A stretch of DNA of 64,000 bases from Thermomonas haemolytica (GCF_004346265.1 NZ_SMAP01000001.1:618229-682228); one strand, 5' to 3'. Shown: positions 26,676-37,483, counted from the stretch's first letter. Numbers and translations are program-made. The notes: a model not told the origin generated them from the sequence alone.

Positions 26676-27500
26676 TCAGTCGCCGCCGGCCGCTCCCCCA
26701 GCCGATGCCTGCCGCGCCGCCCAGGCGCGCACGATGCGGGCGATCTCTGCCACCCCATCGGTCAACGCCGCCGGCCCCGGCTGCAGGATGATGGGCGATT
26801 TGATCTCGAACAGCTGCCCGTCCCGCACGGCAGGGATCGCCGACCAGCCGGGACGGGCAGCCACCTTTTCCGGGCGGAACTTCTTGCCGCACCAGCTGCC
26901 GAGGATGATGTCCGGCGCGCGGCGGATCACTTCATCGGCGTCCTCGAGGATGCGCGCCTTCGCCAGCGGCTCGCGCGCGCGTTCGGGGAAGAGGTCGTCG
27001 CCGCCGGCGATCCGCACCAGCTCGGCCACCCACTGGATGCCGGTGATCGGCGGCTCGTCCCACTCTTCGAAATAGACCTTCGGCCGCCGCGGCAGCATTG
27101 CCGCTTCGCGCTCGATGGCTTCCAACCCGCGGCGCAGGCCATCGACATACGCATTCGCCTTGTCGCCGGCACCGACCAGCGCGCCGAGCCGGCGCACGTA
27201 GTCGAAGATGCCCGCCACGCTGCGATGGTTGCTGATCCACACCTCCACGCCCCGGCGAACCAGTTCAGCGGCGATGTCGGCCTGGATGTCGGAAAAGCCG
27301 ACCACGAAGTCCGGCGCAAGCTTCAGGATCTCGTCGATCCTGGCCGAGGTGAACGCGCTGACCTTGGGCTTCTCGCGCCGCGCCTGCGGCGGGCGCACGG
27401 TGAAGCCGCTGATGCCGACGATACGGTCCTGCTCGCCCAGCGCGTAGAGCACCTCGGTGGGCTCTTCGGTCAGGCAGACGATGCGGCGCGGCCCGCTCAT
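26676..27500 (-). CDS. Cobalamin-binding (BtuF-like) protein without signal peptide
   Basis: A 274-residue protein with the two-lobed substrate-binding fold of BtuF-type B12 binders: PRRIVCLTEEPTEVLYALGE, then DEILKLAPDFVVGFSDIQ, then EVWISNHRSVAGI, KVYFEEWDEPPITG, and the C-lobe APDIILGSWCGKKF. The start at 27500 overlaps the previous stop (ATGA). Starting there or at the earlier in-frame ATG gives no signal peptide, so unlike true BtuF it should stay in the cytosol, or be exported by another route. It is the last gene of a run with a YqfO-like protein and pdxH. Related standalone proteins are annotated only as cobalamin-binding. Confidence 0.8.
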   Translation of the reverse strand: MSGPRRIVCLTEEPTEVLYALGEQDRIVGISGFTVRPPQARREKPKVSAFTSARIDEILKLAPDFVVGFSDIQADIAAELVRRGVEVWISNHRSVAGIFDYVRRLGALVGAGDKANAYVDGLRRGLEAIEREAAMLPRRPKVYFEEWDEPPITGIQWVAELVRIAGGDDLFPERAREPLAKARILEDADEVIRRAPDIILGSWCGKKFRPEKVAARPGWSAIPAVRDGQLFEIKSPIILQPGPAALTDGVAEIARIVRAWAARQASAGGAAGGD

Positions 27501-27847
27501 GACGGCGGCGCCCAGATCCAGCACTCATCCACGAAGATCGCCGGCACTTCCCAGGGATGGTGCGGGCGGATGCCGGCCTCGATCACCCGCGCCAGGCGCT
27601 CGGGATCGCGCGGCAGGACGAACACCAGGCGCACGCTGGGCACCTTCGCCAGCTCACCGATGCGGCCATAGCCGGGATGCGCACCCGGCAACGGACGGAA
27701 CTGCTCCTCGCCGACCGCGTCGATCCACATCACGCGGTCGTAGTGGCCACCCCGCAGGGGTTCCACTGCACAGATTCCCTCCTGCACCGCCTGCAGATGT
27801 TCGGGTGGCACCTGCACGCTGACGCGGTAAGCCGGCTGCAAGGTCAT
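27497..27847 (-). CDS. YqfO/NIF3-related small domain protein
   Basis: A 116-residue protein resembling the stand-alone NGG1p-interacting factor 3 (YqfO) proteins: [21 protein letters not shown] at the start, [23 protein letters not shown], and [11 protein letters not shown] at the end. The fold is PII-like. The biochemical role is unknown. It overlaps pdxH upstream and the cobalamin-binding gene downstream, each by ATGA, so the three are co-translated. Confidence 0.8.
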   Translation of the reverse strand: MTLQPAYRVSVQVPPEHLQAVQEGICAVEPLRGGHYDRVMWIDAVGEEQFRPLPGAHPGYGRIGELAKVPSVRLVFVLPRDPERLARVIEAGIRPHHPWEVPAIFVDECWIWAPPS

Positions 27848-28440
27848 GGATACAGCATCCGCTCGGTCCAGCGGCCGTCCGCATCGCGCGTGTGCAGATG
27901 CCGCTCGTGCAGGCGGTATTGCGCGCCGTACCAGAACTCCACCGCATGCGGTACCACCCGGAACCCGGTCCAGCGCGGTGGGCGCGGCACCTCGCGCCCG
28001 GCGAACTGGCGCTCGAATTCGGCCAGACGCGCCTCGAACACCGCGCGCGACTCCAGCGTCTCGGACTGCCGCGAGGCCCAGGCACCGAGCTGACTGCCGC
28101 GCGGACGGGTCGCGAAATAGGCATCGGCCTCGGCATCGGAGACCAGCTCCACCGCACCCTCGATCCGCACCTGCACCCCCTCGCGCACGCGCGGCCAGTG
28201 GAACAGCAGCGCCGCGCGCGGATTGGCCTGCAGCTCGCGCCCCTTGCGCCCATCGAGGTGGCTGTAGAACACGAAGCCGCGGGCATCGTGCGCCTTCAGC
28301 AGCACGGTGCGCGCCGAAGGCACGCCGTCGCGCGTGGCGGTGGCCAGGGTCATCGCGGTGGGGTCGGGCTCACCTGCCGCCGCGGCCTCGGCGAACAGGG
28401 CATCGAAGGTGTGCAGGATGACATCGGGCAGTGTGCTCAT
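27844..28440 (-). CDS. pdxH: Pyridoxamine 5'-phosphate oxidase PdxH
   Basis: PdxH oxidises pyridoxine or pyridoxamine phosphate to PLP using FMN. Its 198 residues show [21 protein letters not shown], then [16 protein letters not shown] (FMN loop), [18 protein letters not shown], and the C-terminal [17 protein letters not shown] with RLHERH. The start at 28440 is the first ATG that keeps the family N-terminus. It heads a three-gene overlapping run and is divergent from aroK. Confidence 0.95.
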   Translation of the reverse strand: MSTLPDVILHTFDALFAEAAAAGEPDPTAMTLATATRDGVPSARTVLLKAHDARGFVFYSHLDGRKGRELQANPRAALLFHWPRVREGVQVRIEGAVELVSDAEADAYFATRPRGSQLGAWASRQSETLESRAVFEARLAEFERQFAGREVPRPPRWTGFRVVPHAVEFWYGAQYRLHERHLHTRDADGRWTERMLYP

Positions 28441-28516
28441 GCCCCCATTGTCGCGCGCGCCTGGCATCCCTGCACCTTGGCAGTGATCGCCGGACCAGCG
28501 CTGCTAGCATGTGCAC

Positions 28517-29062
28517 ATGCCTGCGCCCGCCCTTGCATCCGCCCCCATCGTCCTGATCGGCCCCATGGGCGCGGGCAAGACCACCCTCGGCCAGGCGCTG
28601 GCGGCGCGGCTGGGGCGTAGCTTCGTGGACCTGGATGCGCGCATCGAAGCCGAGGCCGGGCAGACGGTGGCGGCGATCTTCGCGCAGGAGGGCGAGGCGG
28701 GCTTCCGCCGGCGCGAGGCGCAGGCGCTGGCCGCCGCGCTGGAGACGGCGGAGGCGGTGATCGCCACCGGCGGCGGCGCGGTGCTGGATGCCGGCAACCG
28801 TGCGGCGATGCGCGCCAAGGCCACGGTGGTGTATCTGACCGTCGCGCCGGCGCTGCAGCTGGAGCGTCTGCGCGACGACCGCAGTCGCCCGCTGCTGGAA
28901 GGCGCCGACCCGGCGGCGCGGCTGGCGCAGCTGCAGGCGCAGCGCGAACCGCTATACCGCGAGGCCGCGCACCTGCTGTTCGACGCCGGCACGCTCGCCC
29001 CGGACGCCGCCGCCGCCGCGCTCGCCGCACGCCTGGCCGAGCGCGAGGCAGTGCCGGCATGA
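28517..29062 (+). CDS. aroK: Shikimate kinase AroK
   Basis: AroK phosphorylates shikimate in aromatic amino acid synthesis. The 181-residue protein has Walker [10 protein letters not shown] near residues 15-23, the shikimate-binding DLDARIE and [17 protein letters not shown], and the lid [10 protein letters not shown]. The ATG at 28517 is used; a GTG two codons upstream is equally possible. The stop overlaps aroB (ATGA), the usual pair. Confidence 0.96.
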   Translation: MPAPALASAPIVLIGPMGAGKTTLGQALAARLGRSFVDLDARIEAEAGQTVAAIFAQEGEAGFRRREAQALAAALETAEAVIATGGGAVLDAGNRAAMRAKATVVYLTVAPALQLERLRDDRSRPLLEGADPAARLAQLQAQREPLYREAAHLLFDAGTLAPDAAAAALAARLAEREAVPA

Positions 29063-30159
29063 GCGCGCCGATGCGCACGGTCGAAGTCGGCGGGGTGGCC
29101 CCCTACCGCATCCACATCGGCGCGGGCCTGCTCGCTGATGGCACGCTGCTGGCGCAAACCCTGCGCGGCCGCCATGTGCTCGTCGTCAGCGACAGCCACG
29201 TGGCGCCGCTGTATGCGCAGGCGGTGGAGGACGCGCTGCACGCGGCGCATCCGGAGCTGCGCATCGGCCGCCACGTGCTGCGCGCCGGCGAGGCGGAGAA
29301 GACGCTGGCCAACTTCGGCGCGGTGATCGACGCCCTGGCCGCGCTCGGCGCCACCCGCGACGCCTGCGTGTTCGCGCTCGGCGGCGGGGTGGTCGGGGAT
29401 CTCGCCGGCTTCGCCGCCGCGTGCTGGATGCGCGGCATCGACTGCGTGCAGTTGCCCACCACCTTGCTGGCGATGGTGGACTCCTCGGTGGGCGGCAAGA
29501 CCGCGGTGGACATCCCGCAGGGCAAGAACCTGGTCGGCGCCTTCCATCCGCCGCGCGCGGTGGTGGCCGATACCGCCACCCTGCGCACGCTGCCGCCGCG
29601 CGAACTGCGCGCCGGGCTGGCGGAGGTCATCAAGTACGGCGCGATCGTGGATGCGCCCTTCCTCGCCTGGCTCGAGGCACATGCCGAGGCGCTGCTGGAA
29701 GGCGATACCGCCGCGCTGGCCGAGGCCATCGCCCGCAGCTGCCTGCACAAGGCCGCGATCACCGAACGCGATCCGCACGAGCACGGCGAACGCGCGCTGC
29801 TCAACTTCGGCCACACCTTCGCCCACGCCATCGAGGCCGAGCAGGGCTACGGCCGCGGCCTCAACCACGGCGAGGCGGTGGCGGTGGGCATGCTGCTGGC
29901 CGCGCGCCTGTCGGCGACGCTGGGGCTGGCCTCATGGGCCGACGCGGAGGCGCTGCGCACGCTGCTGCTGCGCTTCGGCCTGCCGGTGGCGCTGCCCGCC
30001 GGGCTGGCGCCGGAGGCACTGCTGGCCCGCATGCATCTGGACAAGAAGGCACAGGCCGGCGGGCTGCGCTTCATCCTCTGGAATGGCCCCGGGCTGGCGC
30101 ACGTGGTGTCCGGGGTGGACGAAGCCGCGGTGCGGTCGGTGCTGGGTGAGGCCAGCTGA
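29059..30159 (+). CDS. aroB: 3-dehydroquinate synthase AroB
   Basis: AroB converts DAHP to 3-dehydroquinate, the second step of the shikimate pathway, with NAD+ and a divalent metal. Its 366 residues carry [51 protein letters not shown], the metal ligand region [10 protein letters not shown] and [11 protein letters not shown], and the GEAVAVGM helix. It overlaps aroK by 4 bases. Confidence 0.97.
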   Translation: MSAPMRTVEVGGVAPYRIHIGAGLLADGTLLAQTLRGRHVLVVSDSHVAPLYAQAVEDALHAAHPELRIGRHVLRAGEAEKTLANFGAVIDALAALGATRDACVFALGGGVVGDLAGFAAACWMRGIDCVQLPTTLLAMVDSSVGGKTAVDIPQGKNLVGAFHPPRAVVADTATLRTLPPRELRAGLAEVIKYGAIVDAPFLAWLEAHAEALLEGDTAALAEAIARSCLHKAAITERDPHEHGERALLNFGHTFAHAIEAEQGYGRGLNHGEAVAVGMLLAARLSATLGLASWADAEALRTLLLRFGLPVALPAGLAPEALLARMHLDKKAQAGGLRFILWNGPGLAHVVSGVDEAAVRSVLGEAS

Positions 30160-30174
30160 CCATCCGCGCGGGAC

Positions 30175-30555
30175 TCATTGCCCCGGCGGCGGCTCCCACA
30201 GCTCGACCTTGTTGCCGTCCGGGTCCATCACCCAGCCGAACTTGCCGAATTCCGAGTCCTCGCGCTTGTCGAGCACCTCGCAGCCCTCCGCCCGCAGCGC
30301 GGCCAGCAGGGCGTCGAGGTCGGCGACCCGGAAATTCACCATGAACGGCGCGGCGCTGGGAGCCATGACGTCCGTGTCCGCGGCGAACGGCGTCCACAGG
30401 GTCATGCCGGGCGCGCCATCGGGCCCGCCCCACGTGAACACCGCGCCACCCCAGTCGGCGACATCCACGCCCAGATGCGTCCGGTACCAGGCGCCGAGAC
30501 GCTTGGGATCCGGGGATTTGAAGAAAATGCCGCCGATGCCGGTCACGCGCTGCAT
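30175..30555 (-). CDS. VOC (glyoxalase/bleomycin-resistance fold) protein
   Basis: A 126-residue protein of the vicinal oxygen chelate fold, made of two beta-alpha-beta-beta-beta units: GIGGIFFKSPDPKRLGAWY and FMVNFRVADLDALLAALR. It ends in GWVMDPDGNKVELWEPP, where the Glu of VELW is the usual metal ligand. The substrate cannot be told from sequence. The gene stands alone on the minus strand between aroB and the WGR gene. Confidence 0.88.
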   Translation of the reverse strand: MQRVTGIGGIFFKSPDPKRLGAWYRTHLGVDVADWGGAVFTWGGPDGAPGMTLWTPFAADTDVMAPSAAPFMVNFRVADLDALLAALRAEGCEVLDKREDSEFGKFGWVMDPDGNKVELWEPPPGQ

Positions 30556-30651
30556 GTCGCTCTCCAGAAGTGATTCCCGTCCAGCGCGTCCGGCCGGCGC
30601 AAGAGCGCCGGAGCGTACGGGCGCCGGTCCTGCACCTTACAATGCCGCCCC

Positions 30652-30906
30652 ATGCGCCTGCTGCTGCAACAACGCCCCGATGGCCGCGAAGCCCCGCGCT
30701 TCGTCCAGCTCCAGCTCCAGCCCGACCTGCTGGGCGGCTGGGAACTGCTGCGCGAGAGCGGCCAGACCGGCGGCCGCAGCACCCTGCGGCGCACGCTCTA
30801 CCCCGACCAGGCCAGCGCACTGGCGGCGCTGGAGAAGGAGCGCGACGCCCAGCTGCGCAAGGGCTTCCAGCTGATGTTCGCGCAGGGCGCCGATGCGCCG
30901 AAATAA
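30652..30906 (+). CDS. Stand-alone WGR-domain protein
   Basis: An 84-residue protein. It resembles a WGR domain, with FVQLQLQPDLLGGWELLRESGQ in place of the canonical string (GGWELLRESG keeps the W-G-R-like turn) followed by the terminal helix DQASALAALEKERDAQLRKGF. WGR domains bind nucleic acid ends in PARPs and occur alone in bacteria, where the role is unknown. It lies between aroB and hemE, a position I associate with xanthomonads. Confidence 0.75.
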   Translation: MRLLLQQRPDGREAPRFVQLQLQPDLLGGWELLRESGQTGGRSTLRRTLYPDQASALAALEKERDAQLRKGFQLMFAQGADAPK

Positions 30907-30990
30907 CCGCTGCGCGGCGGCTGCCGCCCGCCGCCCGGCCCACCACCGGCCCGCGCCTGCGGGCCGGCCGTCTTACCCGGAGAGTCCCAC

Positions 30991-32052
30991 GTGTCCACGC
31001 CCCTGAAGAACGACCGCTTCCTGCGCGCGCTGCGCCGCGAGCCGGTGGACTGCACGCCCGTCTGGCTGATGCGCCAGGCCGGCCGCTACCTGCCGGAATA
31101 CCGCGCCACCCGCAAGGCCGCCGGCAGCTTCCTGGCGATGGCCAAGACCCCGGAACTGGCCTGCGAGGTGACCCTGCAGCCGCTGCGCCGGTTCCCGCTG
31201 GACGCGGCGATCCTGTTCTCCGACATCCTTACCGTGCCCGATGCGATGGGGCTGGGGCTGCACTTCGTCGAGGGCGAAGGCCCGAAGTTCGAGCGCCCGC
31301 TGCGCAGCGTCGCCGACATCGACGCGCTCGCGGTGCCGGACATGGAGACCGAGCTGCGCTACGTGATGGACGCGGTGCGCCTGATCCGCCGCGAGCTGGA
31401 CGGGGCCGTGCCGCTGATCGGTTTTTCCGGCAGCCCGTGGACGCTGGCCTGCTACATGGTGGAAGGCGGCGGCAGCAAGGAGTGGGGCAAGGTCAAGGCG
31501 CTGGCGCTGAACGAACCGGCCGCGATGCACCGCCTGCTGGGCACCGTCACCGACGCGGTGATCGCGTATCTGGCCGCGCAGCGTGCGGCCGGCGCGCAGG
31601 CGCTGCAGGTGTTCGACACCTGGGGCGGGGTGCTGTCGCCGGCGATGTACCGCGAATTCTCGCTGCCCTATCTCACCCGCATCGCGCGCGAGCTGAAGTC
31701 CGATGACGTGCCGGTGATCCTGTTCGGCAAGGGCAACGCCCCGCACCTCGACGCGCTGTTCGGCAGCGGCGCGGACGCCATCGGCGTGGACTGGACGGTG
31801 ACCCTGGAGGATGCCGCGCGCCGCGCCGGTGGCCGCGTCGCGCTGCAGGGCAACCTGGACCCGGCGATGCTGTACGGCAATCCCGAGGCGGTGCGCGCGC
31901 AGGCGCGGGCGGTGCTGGACAGCTACCGCGACGGCAACGGTGGCAGCCGCGAAGGCCACGTCTTCAACCTCGGCCACGGCATGTCGCCGGACATGAACCC
32001 CGACCACGTGGCCGCGCTGGTGGACGAAGTGCACGCCTACAGCGCGCGCTGA
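30991..32052 (+). CDS. hemE: Uroporphyrinogen decarboxylase HemE
   Basis: HemE removes four carboxyls from uroporphyrinogen III in haem synthesis. The 353-residue protein starts at GTG 30991 with GGAGAG 7 bases upstream. Its landmarks are [62 protein letters not shown], and [15 protein letters not shown]. All are intact and the length is normal. Confidence 0.97.
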   Translation: MSTPLKNDRFLRALRREPVDCTPVWLMRQAGRYLPEYRATRKAAGSFLAMAKTPELACEVTLQPLRRFPLDAAILFSDILTVPDAMGLGLHFVEGEGPKFERPLRSVADIDALAVPDMETELRYVMDAVRLIRRELDGAVPLIGFSGSPWTLACYMVEGGGSKEWGKVKALALNEPAAMHRLLGTVTDAVIAYLAAQRAAGAQALQVFDTWGGVLSPAMYREFSLPYLTRIARELKSDDVPVILFGKGNAPHLDALFGSGADAIGVDWTVTLEDAARRAGGRVALQGNLDPAMLYGNPEAVRAQARAVLDSYRDGNGGSREGHVFNLGHGMSPDMNPDHVAALVDEVHAYSAR

Positions 32053-32089
32053 GCGCCGACCGGGCACGCATGCCCCTGCCCGGCCATGC

Positions 32090-35000
32090 TCAGGCCGGCG
32101 GCGTGCGCCCGGCCAGTACCGACCCCAGCGCCCGCGCCAGCATCGCGCCGGTCACCGGCTTGCGCAGGAAGGCATCGAACCCGGCGGCGCGCGCCTGCGC
32201 CTCGGCCTGCGCATCGGAGCGCGCGGTGACCGCCAGCAGCGGCGCGGTGAAGCCCTGGGTGCGCAGCATCCGCGCCAGCGCCAGGCCGTCCATCCCCGGC
32301 AGGTCGAGATCCAGCAGCGCGGCATCGAAGCGGCAGGCCGCCGCCTCCGCCAGCGCGCCCAGCCCGTGCCCGACATGCGCGACCGCATGCCCCTGCGCCT
32401 GCAGCAGGCCGGCGATCGCCTGCGCCACGATCGGGTCGTCCTCCACCAGCAGCAGCTGCAGGTCGCGCACCGGCTCCACGGGCTCCACCGGCGCCTCCTC
32501 CTCCGGTGCGGCGGCCGGTGCCAGCGGCAGTTCCACTACGAACCGCGTGCCCTGCCCGGGCGTACTGTCCACGGTGATGCGGCCGCCCATCGCCGCCGCC
32601 AGCTCCTGCGAGATCGCCAGTCCCAGCCCGCTGCCGCCGTAGCGCGCCGCGGTGCGCGCGCCCTCGGCCTGCTCGAAGCGGCGGAACAGGCGCTCGCGCT
32701 GCTCCGGGTTCAATCCCGGCCCGGTGTCCGCCACCACGCAGCGGATGCCCTGCGGCTGCAGTGCCTCCACCTCCAGCGTCACCTGCCCGATCTCGGTGAA
32801 CTTCACCGCATTGCCGAGCAGGTTGAGCAGGATCTGCTGCACGCGGGTGCGGTCGCCATGCACGGCGACCGGAACGTCATCAGCGATGTGCTCGAAGAAG
32901 GCCAGCCCCTTGCGCGCGGCCAGCGGTGCCATCAGCGCGCCGATTTCCTCCAGCAGCGGCCGCAGGGCGAAATCGGCGGGCACCAGCTCCAGCTTGCCGG
33001 CCTCGATCCGGGCCAGGTCCAGGGCATCGTTGACCAGCCGCAGCAGGTGCTCGCCGGCGCGCCGGATGGCCTGCACGTAGCCGCGCTGCAGTTCGTCCAG
33101 CGGCCCTTCCTGCAGCAGCTCGGCCATGCCCAGCACGCCGGTCATCGGAGTGCGCACCTCGTGGCCGAGGGTGGCCAGGAAGCGCGACTTCGCCTGCGAG
33201 GCCTGCTCGGCCAGCAGGCGCTTTTCCTCAGCCAGCTGCCAAGCGTGGCGACGGTGCAGGCGGGCGCGGTAATTCCACGCCAGCAGGCCCAGCAGCAGCA
33301 GGCCGGCGAGCACATAGGCCACCAGCGCCCAGGGGCTGCGCCACCACGGTGGCGGGATCTCGAACACCAGCACCTGCTCCGCCGACGGATTGCCGGCCGC
33401 GTCCTGCGCGCGCATGCGCAGCACGTAGCGGCCCGGCCCCAGGCCGGTGAACACCCGCTCACCGCTGCTTCCCAGCGCCACCCAGCCGCGGTCGAACCCG
33501 TCCAGGCGCGCCCAGTAGCGGTTCGCGGCGGGATCGTCGAAGTCCAGCAGGCGCGCGCGGATGCGCAATTCGCGGTCCTGCTGCGCCAGCTGCACGCCGG
33601 CGCGCGCCGGCAGTTCCTGCCAGCGCCCGTGCCGGCGCACCGCGATGCCGTCGAAATGCAGCCGCGGCCGCCGCGGCGGGGGATCGGCCAGCGCGGTGTC
33701 CACCATCCGCAATCCGCCGTCGGCGGTGCCGGCCACCAGCAGGCCGTCGTCGCGCAGCAGGGCCGCGCGGTCGAGGTATTCCTCGCCGCCGGCCTCGTCG
33801 CGCACGCCGACGTGGGCCAGCCGCTGCTGCCGCGGATCCCAGCGGTACAGCCCGCGGCTGGTGGTGATCCAGACCCGGTGGCGCGCGTCCACCAGCAGCG
33901 CCGACGCCGCCACCGCGGGCATGCCGTGGCGGGTATCGATGCGCGCGACCCGGCGCCAGCCGTCGCCCTGTTGCCGGTATTCCTCCAGCCCGGACAGTCG
34001 CTGCAGCCACAGGCGGTCGGGGCCATCGAAGGCAAGCGCATACACCCGGCCTGCGCCCATCGCCGCCACCGGCACGAAGCGGCTGGTCGCTGGCGCGAAG
34101 CGCAGCACACCGGTGCTGGTGGCCAGCCATGGGGCACCATCCGCCGCCAGCACCATGTCCTCGATATCGGCCTCGCCCAGCCCGCTGTCACCCTCGGCAC
34201 GCAGGTCGCGCAGGACCGCGCCGCTGGCCGGATCGCGCTGCTGCACGCCGCCGCCGATCGCCGCCAGCCACAGGCGGCCGTCGCGCGCGGGCAGCACGAA
34301 CCCGACCTGCCCGGGCGGCACCGGGGCCTTGGCGTCCTCGGCCGTCCATTCGTCCACCGCGCCATTGGCGATGCGCAGCAAGCCGCCGCGGTGGGCGATC
34401 CACAGGCGGCCCGCGGCATCCTCGGCGATCGCGGCCGGCTTCACGTTGCGCAGGCGCTCCAGGAGGTCGTCGGTCAGCGGCGCGATGCTGCCGTCCGTGC
34501 CGAGGTGCTCGACCACGCCGCCCAGCCCGCCGAGCCACACGCCGCCGTCGCCCGCGCGCCCGAGCGCGCGGTACATGGCCCCGTGCAGGCCGTCCTCCGG
34601 GCCCTGGAACAGCGCCATCTGGCGCCAGTCCGAACGCAGGTAGCCGAGGCCACGGCCGAGCACCGGCACCCACAGCGCGTCGCCCTTTTCCCCGAGCAGG
34701 GCGCTGATCGCGCGTGGGATCGCCGGCCCGCCCAGCGGCACCGGGGCCGGCGCCTGGCCGCCCTGCTGGTACCACAGGCCGCGCTGGCTGCCGATCCAGT
34801 GGTCGCCCTGGGCATCGGTGACGATCGCCAGCAGCGCGTTCGGGCGCTGGAACATCGGCGCCCACGCCGGCTGCGTCCAGTTCCCATCGGCATGCCGCCA
34901 TACCCCGAGCGCACTACCGACCCACAGCCCGTCCGGCTGCGCGGACAGGGCGTACACCATGCCCGGGCCTTCCGCGCCGGGCAGCGGCACCGCCTCGAAC

Positions 35001-35599
35001 CCCGCCCCGCGCTGGCGCGCCAGGCCCTTGGTGGTGCCCACCCACAGCACGCCCGCGGCATCCACCGCCAGCGCCAGCACGGTCGGCGAAGGCAGGCCGT
35101 CCTCCACGCCGTAGTGGCGCATGCCGCCATCGGATGCAACCCGGGTCAGGCCGCCGTCGTAGGTGCCCAGCCACACCGCATCGCCCTGGCGGGCCATCGC
35201 CCACACGTCGTCGCTGCCGAGCTGCGGATGGGTGGCCTTGCGCAGCGCGCGGAAGTGCTGGCGCGCGGCATCGAGCACGCTGACGCCCTCGCCTTCGACC
35301 GCCACCCACACCCGGTCCTGCGCATCCACAAGCAGCGCCTGGACATTGTTTCCGGGCAGGCCGCCGGCGATATCCGGCGCGTGCCGCCACACGCGCATGC
35401 CGATGCCGTCGTGGCGGGCCAGGCCGTCGGCGGTGCCGATCCACAGGTAGCCCTCGGCATCGCGTACCAGCGCCTTGATCTCGGTCGAGGGCAGGCCCTG
35501 CGCCGGGCCCACGATGCGGAAGCGCGGGCGCTCCGGCGCCGCTGCCCAGCTGCAGGCGCAGGCCACCCACAGCAGCAGCAATGCGATGCGTCGAAGCAT
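32090..35599 (-). CDS. Hybrid sensor histidine kinase/response regulator with two-propeller periplasmic sensor
   Basis: The ATG at 35599 gives 1169 residues and a signal peptide (IALLLLWVACACSWA). A large periplasmic region of repeated two-component propeller motifs (GYLWIGTADGLAR, DRVWVAVEGEGV, VLWVGTTKGLAR and more, about residues 25-650) leads to a Y_Y_Y domain. Next come one membrane span near 755-775 and a HisKA domain with the phospho-acceptor His813 in LGHEVRTPM. A HATPase domain follows (N box NLLGNAVKF, G boxes DTGPGL and GSGLGLAI), and last a receiver with Asp1097 in LLDLDLPGMDG. The signal is unknown. Its upstream neighbour is a small thioredoxin-fold gene. The partner regulator is not in the window. 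Confidence 0.93.
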   Translation of the reverse strand: MLRRIALLLLWVACACSWAAAPERPRFRIVGPAQGLPSTEIKALVRDAEGYLWIGTADGLARHDGIGMRVWRHAPDIAGGLPGNNVQALLVDAQDRVWVAVEGEGVSVLDAARQHFRALRKATHPQLGSDDVWAMARQGDAVWLGTYDGGLTRVASDGGMRHYGVEDGLPSPTVLALAVDAAGVLWVGTTKGLARQRGAGFEAVPLPGAEGPGMVYALSAQPDGLWVGSALGVWRHADGNWTQPAWAPMFQRPNALLAIVTDAQGDHWIGSQRGLWYQQGGQAPAPVPLGGPAIPRAISALLGEKGDALWVPVLGRGLGYLRSDWRQMALFQGPEDGLHGAMYRALGRAGDGGVWLGGLGGVVEHLGTDGSIAPLTDDLLERLRNVKPAAIAEDAAGRLWIAHRGGLLRIANGAVDEWTAEDAKAPVPPGQVGFVLPARDGRLWLAAIGGGVQQRDPASGAVLRDLRAEGDSGLGEADIEDMVLAADGAPWLATSTGVLRFAPATSRFVPVAAMGAGRVYALAFDGPDRLWLQRLSGLEEYRQQGDGWRRVARIDTRHGMPAVAASALLVDARHRVWITTSRGLYRWDPRQQRLAHVGVRDEAGGEEYLDRAALLRDDGLLVAGTADGGLRMVDTALADPPPRRPRLHFDGIAVRRHGRWQELPARAGVQLAQQDRELRIRARLLDFDDPAANRYWARLDGFDRGWVALGSSGERVFTGLGPGRYVLRMRAQDAAGNPSAEQVLVFEIPPPWWRSPWALVAYVLAGLLLLGLLAWNYRARLHRRHAWQLAEEKRLLAEQASQAKSRFLATLGHEVRTPMTGVLGMAELLQEGPLDELQRGYVQAIRRAGEHLLRLVNDALDLARIEAGKLELVPADFALRPLLEEIGALMAPLAARKGLAFFEHIADDVPVAVHGDRTRVQQILLNLLGNAVKFTEIGQVTLEVEALQPQGIRCVVADTGPGLNPEQRERLFRRFEQAEGARTAARYGGSGLGLAISQELAAAMGGRITVDSTPGQGTRFVVELPLAPAAAPEEEAPVEPVEPVRDLQLLLVEDDPIVAQAIAGLLQAQGHAVAHVGHGLGALAEAAACRFDAALLDLDLPGMDGLALARMLRTQGFTAPLLAVTARSDAQAEAQARAAGFDAFLRKPVTGAMLARALGSVLAGRTPPA

Positions 35600-35672
35600 G
35601 GTCCCCTCCCCGGATGCGGCGATGCTGGCAACCCCGGGCCGCGTATGCAAGCGCAGCCGCCCCCGGCGCGCG

Positions 35673-35900
35673 CTATCCCGCAAGCCAGCGCCGCACCGCG
35701 GCGGCATCGAATGGCCAGTCCAGCTCGCGCGCATCGGCGTCCGCGCGCAGCACCGGCACCCGCTGCCCGTAGCGCGCCTCGAGCTCCGGGTCGCCGTCGA
35801 TGAACACGCTGGCAAACGCCGGCGCGCGCGCCGCCGCCAGCGCAGCCAGGGCCTGGTCGCACAGATGGCAGTCGTCGCGCTGGTAGAGGGTCAGGCCCAT
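35673..35900 (-). CDS. Glutaredoxin-family (DUF836-like) small redox protein
   Basis: A 75-residue thioredoxin-fold protein with the active-site motif CHLC in LTLYQRDDCHLCDQALA and the cis-Pro strand QRVPVLRAD. This short type is annotated as glutaredoxin-family or DUF836. The ATG at 35900 gives the full first strand; the open frame continues antisense through sdaA and is not coding there. It is 73 bases upstream of the histidine kinase on the same strand and divergent from sdaA. Confidence 0.85.
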   Translation of the reverse strand: MGLTLYQRDDCHLCDQALAALAAARAPAFASVFIDGDPELEARYGQRVPVLRADADARELDWPFDAAAVRRWLAG

Positions 35901-35966
35901 ACGCCCGCGTCCTGTCTCGCCTCGCCGGGCGCCTAGAATACGCAACCCCCCAGCCCGGCAGCGCGC

Positions 35967-37349
35967 ATGGCCGTCTCCACCTTCGACCTCTACAAGATCG
36001 GCATCGGCCCGAGCTCCTCGCACACGGTGGGGCCGATGCGCGCCGCGGCGCGCTTCGTGAGCCACTGGCTGGAGGAAAACGGCGCGCTGGAGCGCACCGC
36101 GCGGGTGCGCGCCGAGGTGTTCGGCTCGCTGGCAATGACCGGCCGCGGCCACGGCACCGACAAGGCGATCCTGATGGGGCTGGAAGGCCACTGGCCGAAC
36201 GCGATCGACCCCGACCTGATCCCGCCCGCGCTGGAACGCATCCGCGGCGAGAAGCGCCTGTCCCTGCTCGGCCGCCACCCGATCGCGTTCGACGAGAAGC
36301 ACGACCTGGTGATGAACAAGCGCCAGAAACTGCCGTTCCACACCAACGGCATGCGCTTCACCGCGTTCGACGCCGACGGCGGCGTGATCGCCACCCGCGA
36401 CTACTACTCGGTCGGCGGCGGCTTCGTGGTCAACCAGGACGAGGCCGCGGAGGACCGCATCGTGGCCGACACCACCGAACTGCCGCACCCCTTCCACAGC
36501 GGCGCGGAGCTGCTGGCGCAGTGCCAGCGCAGCGGGCTCGGCATCGCCGCTTTGATGTTCGAGAACGAACAGGCCTGGCGCAGCGCAGAGGAGATCCGCG
36601 CCGGCCTGCGCGAGATCTGGCAGGCGATGCAGGACTGCGTGGCGCGCGGCATCCGCCAGCCGGGCGAGCTGCCGGGCGGGCTGCACGTGGCGCGCCGCGC
36701 CCCGGCCCTGCACGCGGAGCTGGCGGCGCGCCCGGAAGCGGCGATGCGCGACCCGCTGACCGTGCTCGACTGGGTCAACCTGTACGCGCTGGCGGTGAAC
36801 GAGGAAAACGCCGCCGGCGGCCGCGTGGTCACCGCGCCCACCAACGGGGCGGCCGGGATCCTGCCGGCGGTACTGCACTACTACGACCGCTTCTGCCCCG
36901 GCGCCAGCGAGCAGGGCGTGTTCGATTTCCTGCTGACCGCCGCCGCGGTGGGCATCCTGTACAAGGAGAACGCCTCGATCAGCGGCGCCGAGGTCGGCTG
37001 CCAGGGCGAGGTCGGGGTGGCCTGCTCGATGGCCGCGGCCGGGCTCACCGCCGCGCTCGGCGGCAGCCCGGCGCAGGTGGAGAACGCCGCCGAGATCGGG
37101 ATGGAACACAACCTCGGCCTGACCTGCGACCCGATCGGCGGGCTGGTGCAGATCCCGTGCATCGAGCGCAACGCGATGGGCGCGGTGAAGGCGATCAACG
37201 CCAGCCGTATGGCCCTGCGCGGCGACGGCAGCCACAAGGTGTCGCTGGACAAGGTCATCCGCACCATGCGTGACACCGGCCGCGACATGCAGGACAAGTA
37301 CAAGGAAACCAGCCGCGGCGGGCTGGCGGTGAACGTCATCGAGTGCTGA
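35967..37349 (+). CDS. sdaA: L-serine ammonia-lyase SdaA
   Basis: An iron-sulfur L-serine dehydratase that converts serine to pyruvate and ammonia. Its 460 residues are single-chain, with the beta domain first ([16 protein letters not shown]) and the alpha domain after ([31 protein letters not shown]). The cluster cysteines are in [15 protein letters not shown] and IPCIERNA. A -10-like TAGAAT at 35934-35939 lies 27 bases before the ATG, without a clear -35. Confidence 0.96.
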   Translation: MAVSTFDLYKIGIGPSSSHTVGPMRAAARFVSHWLEENGALERTARVRAEVFGSLAMTGRGHGTDKAILMGLEGHWPNAIDPDLIPPALERIRGEKRLSLLGRHPIAFDEKHDLVMNKRQKLPFHTNGMRFTAFDADGGVIATRDYYSVGGGFVVNQDEAAEDRIVADTTELPHPFHSGAELLAQCQRSGLGIAALMFENEQAWRSAEEIRAGLREIWQAMQDCVARGIRQPGELPGGLHVARRAPALHAELAARPEAAMRDPLTVLDWVNLYALAVNEENAAGGRVVTAPTNGAAGILPAVLHYYDRFCPGASEQGVFDFLLTAAAVGILYKENASISGAEVGCQGEVGVACSMAAAGLTAALGGSPAQVENAAEIGMEHNLGLTCDPIGGLVQIPCIERNAMGAVKAINASRMALRGDGSHKVSLDKVIRTMRDTGRDMQDKYKETSRGGLAVNVIEC

Positions 37350-37483
37350 AGGCCACCGCGGCGAGCGCCGGCCCGCGGCCCCCGCCCGGGGTCAAGTCCC
37401 GCGCGCACGGGCCGCTATCGCTTTCAGGGTAATCTGGAATCCCGGGACTTTCGGGGGACGGTCCGATCATTCGCGCATCCGCC

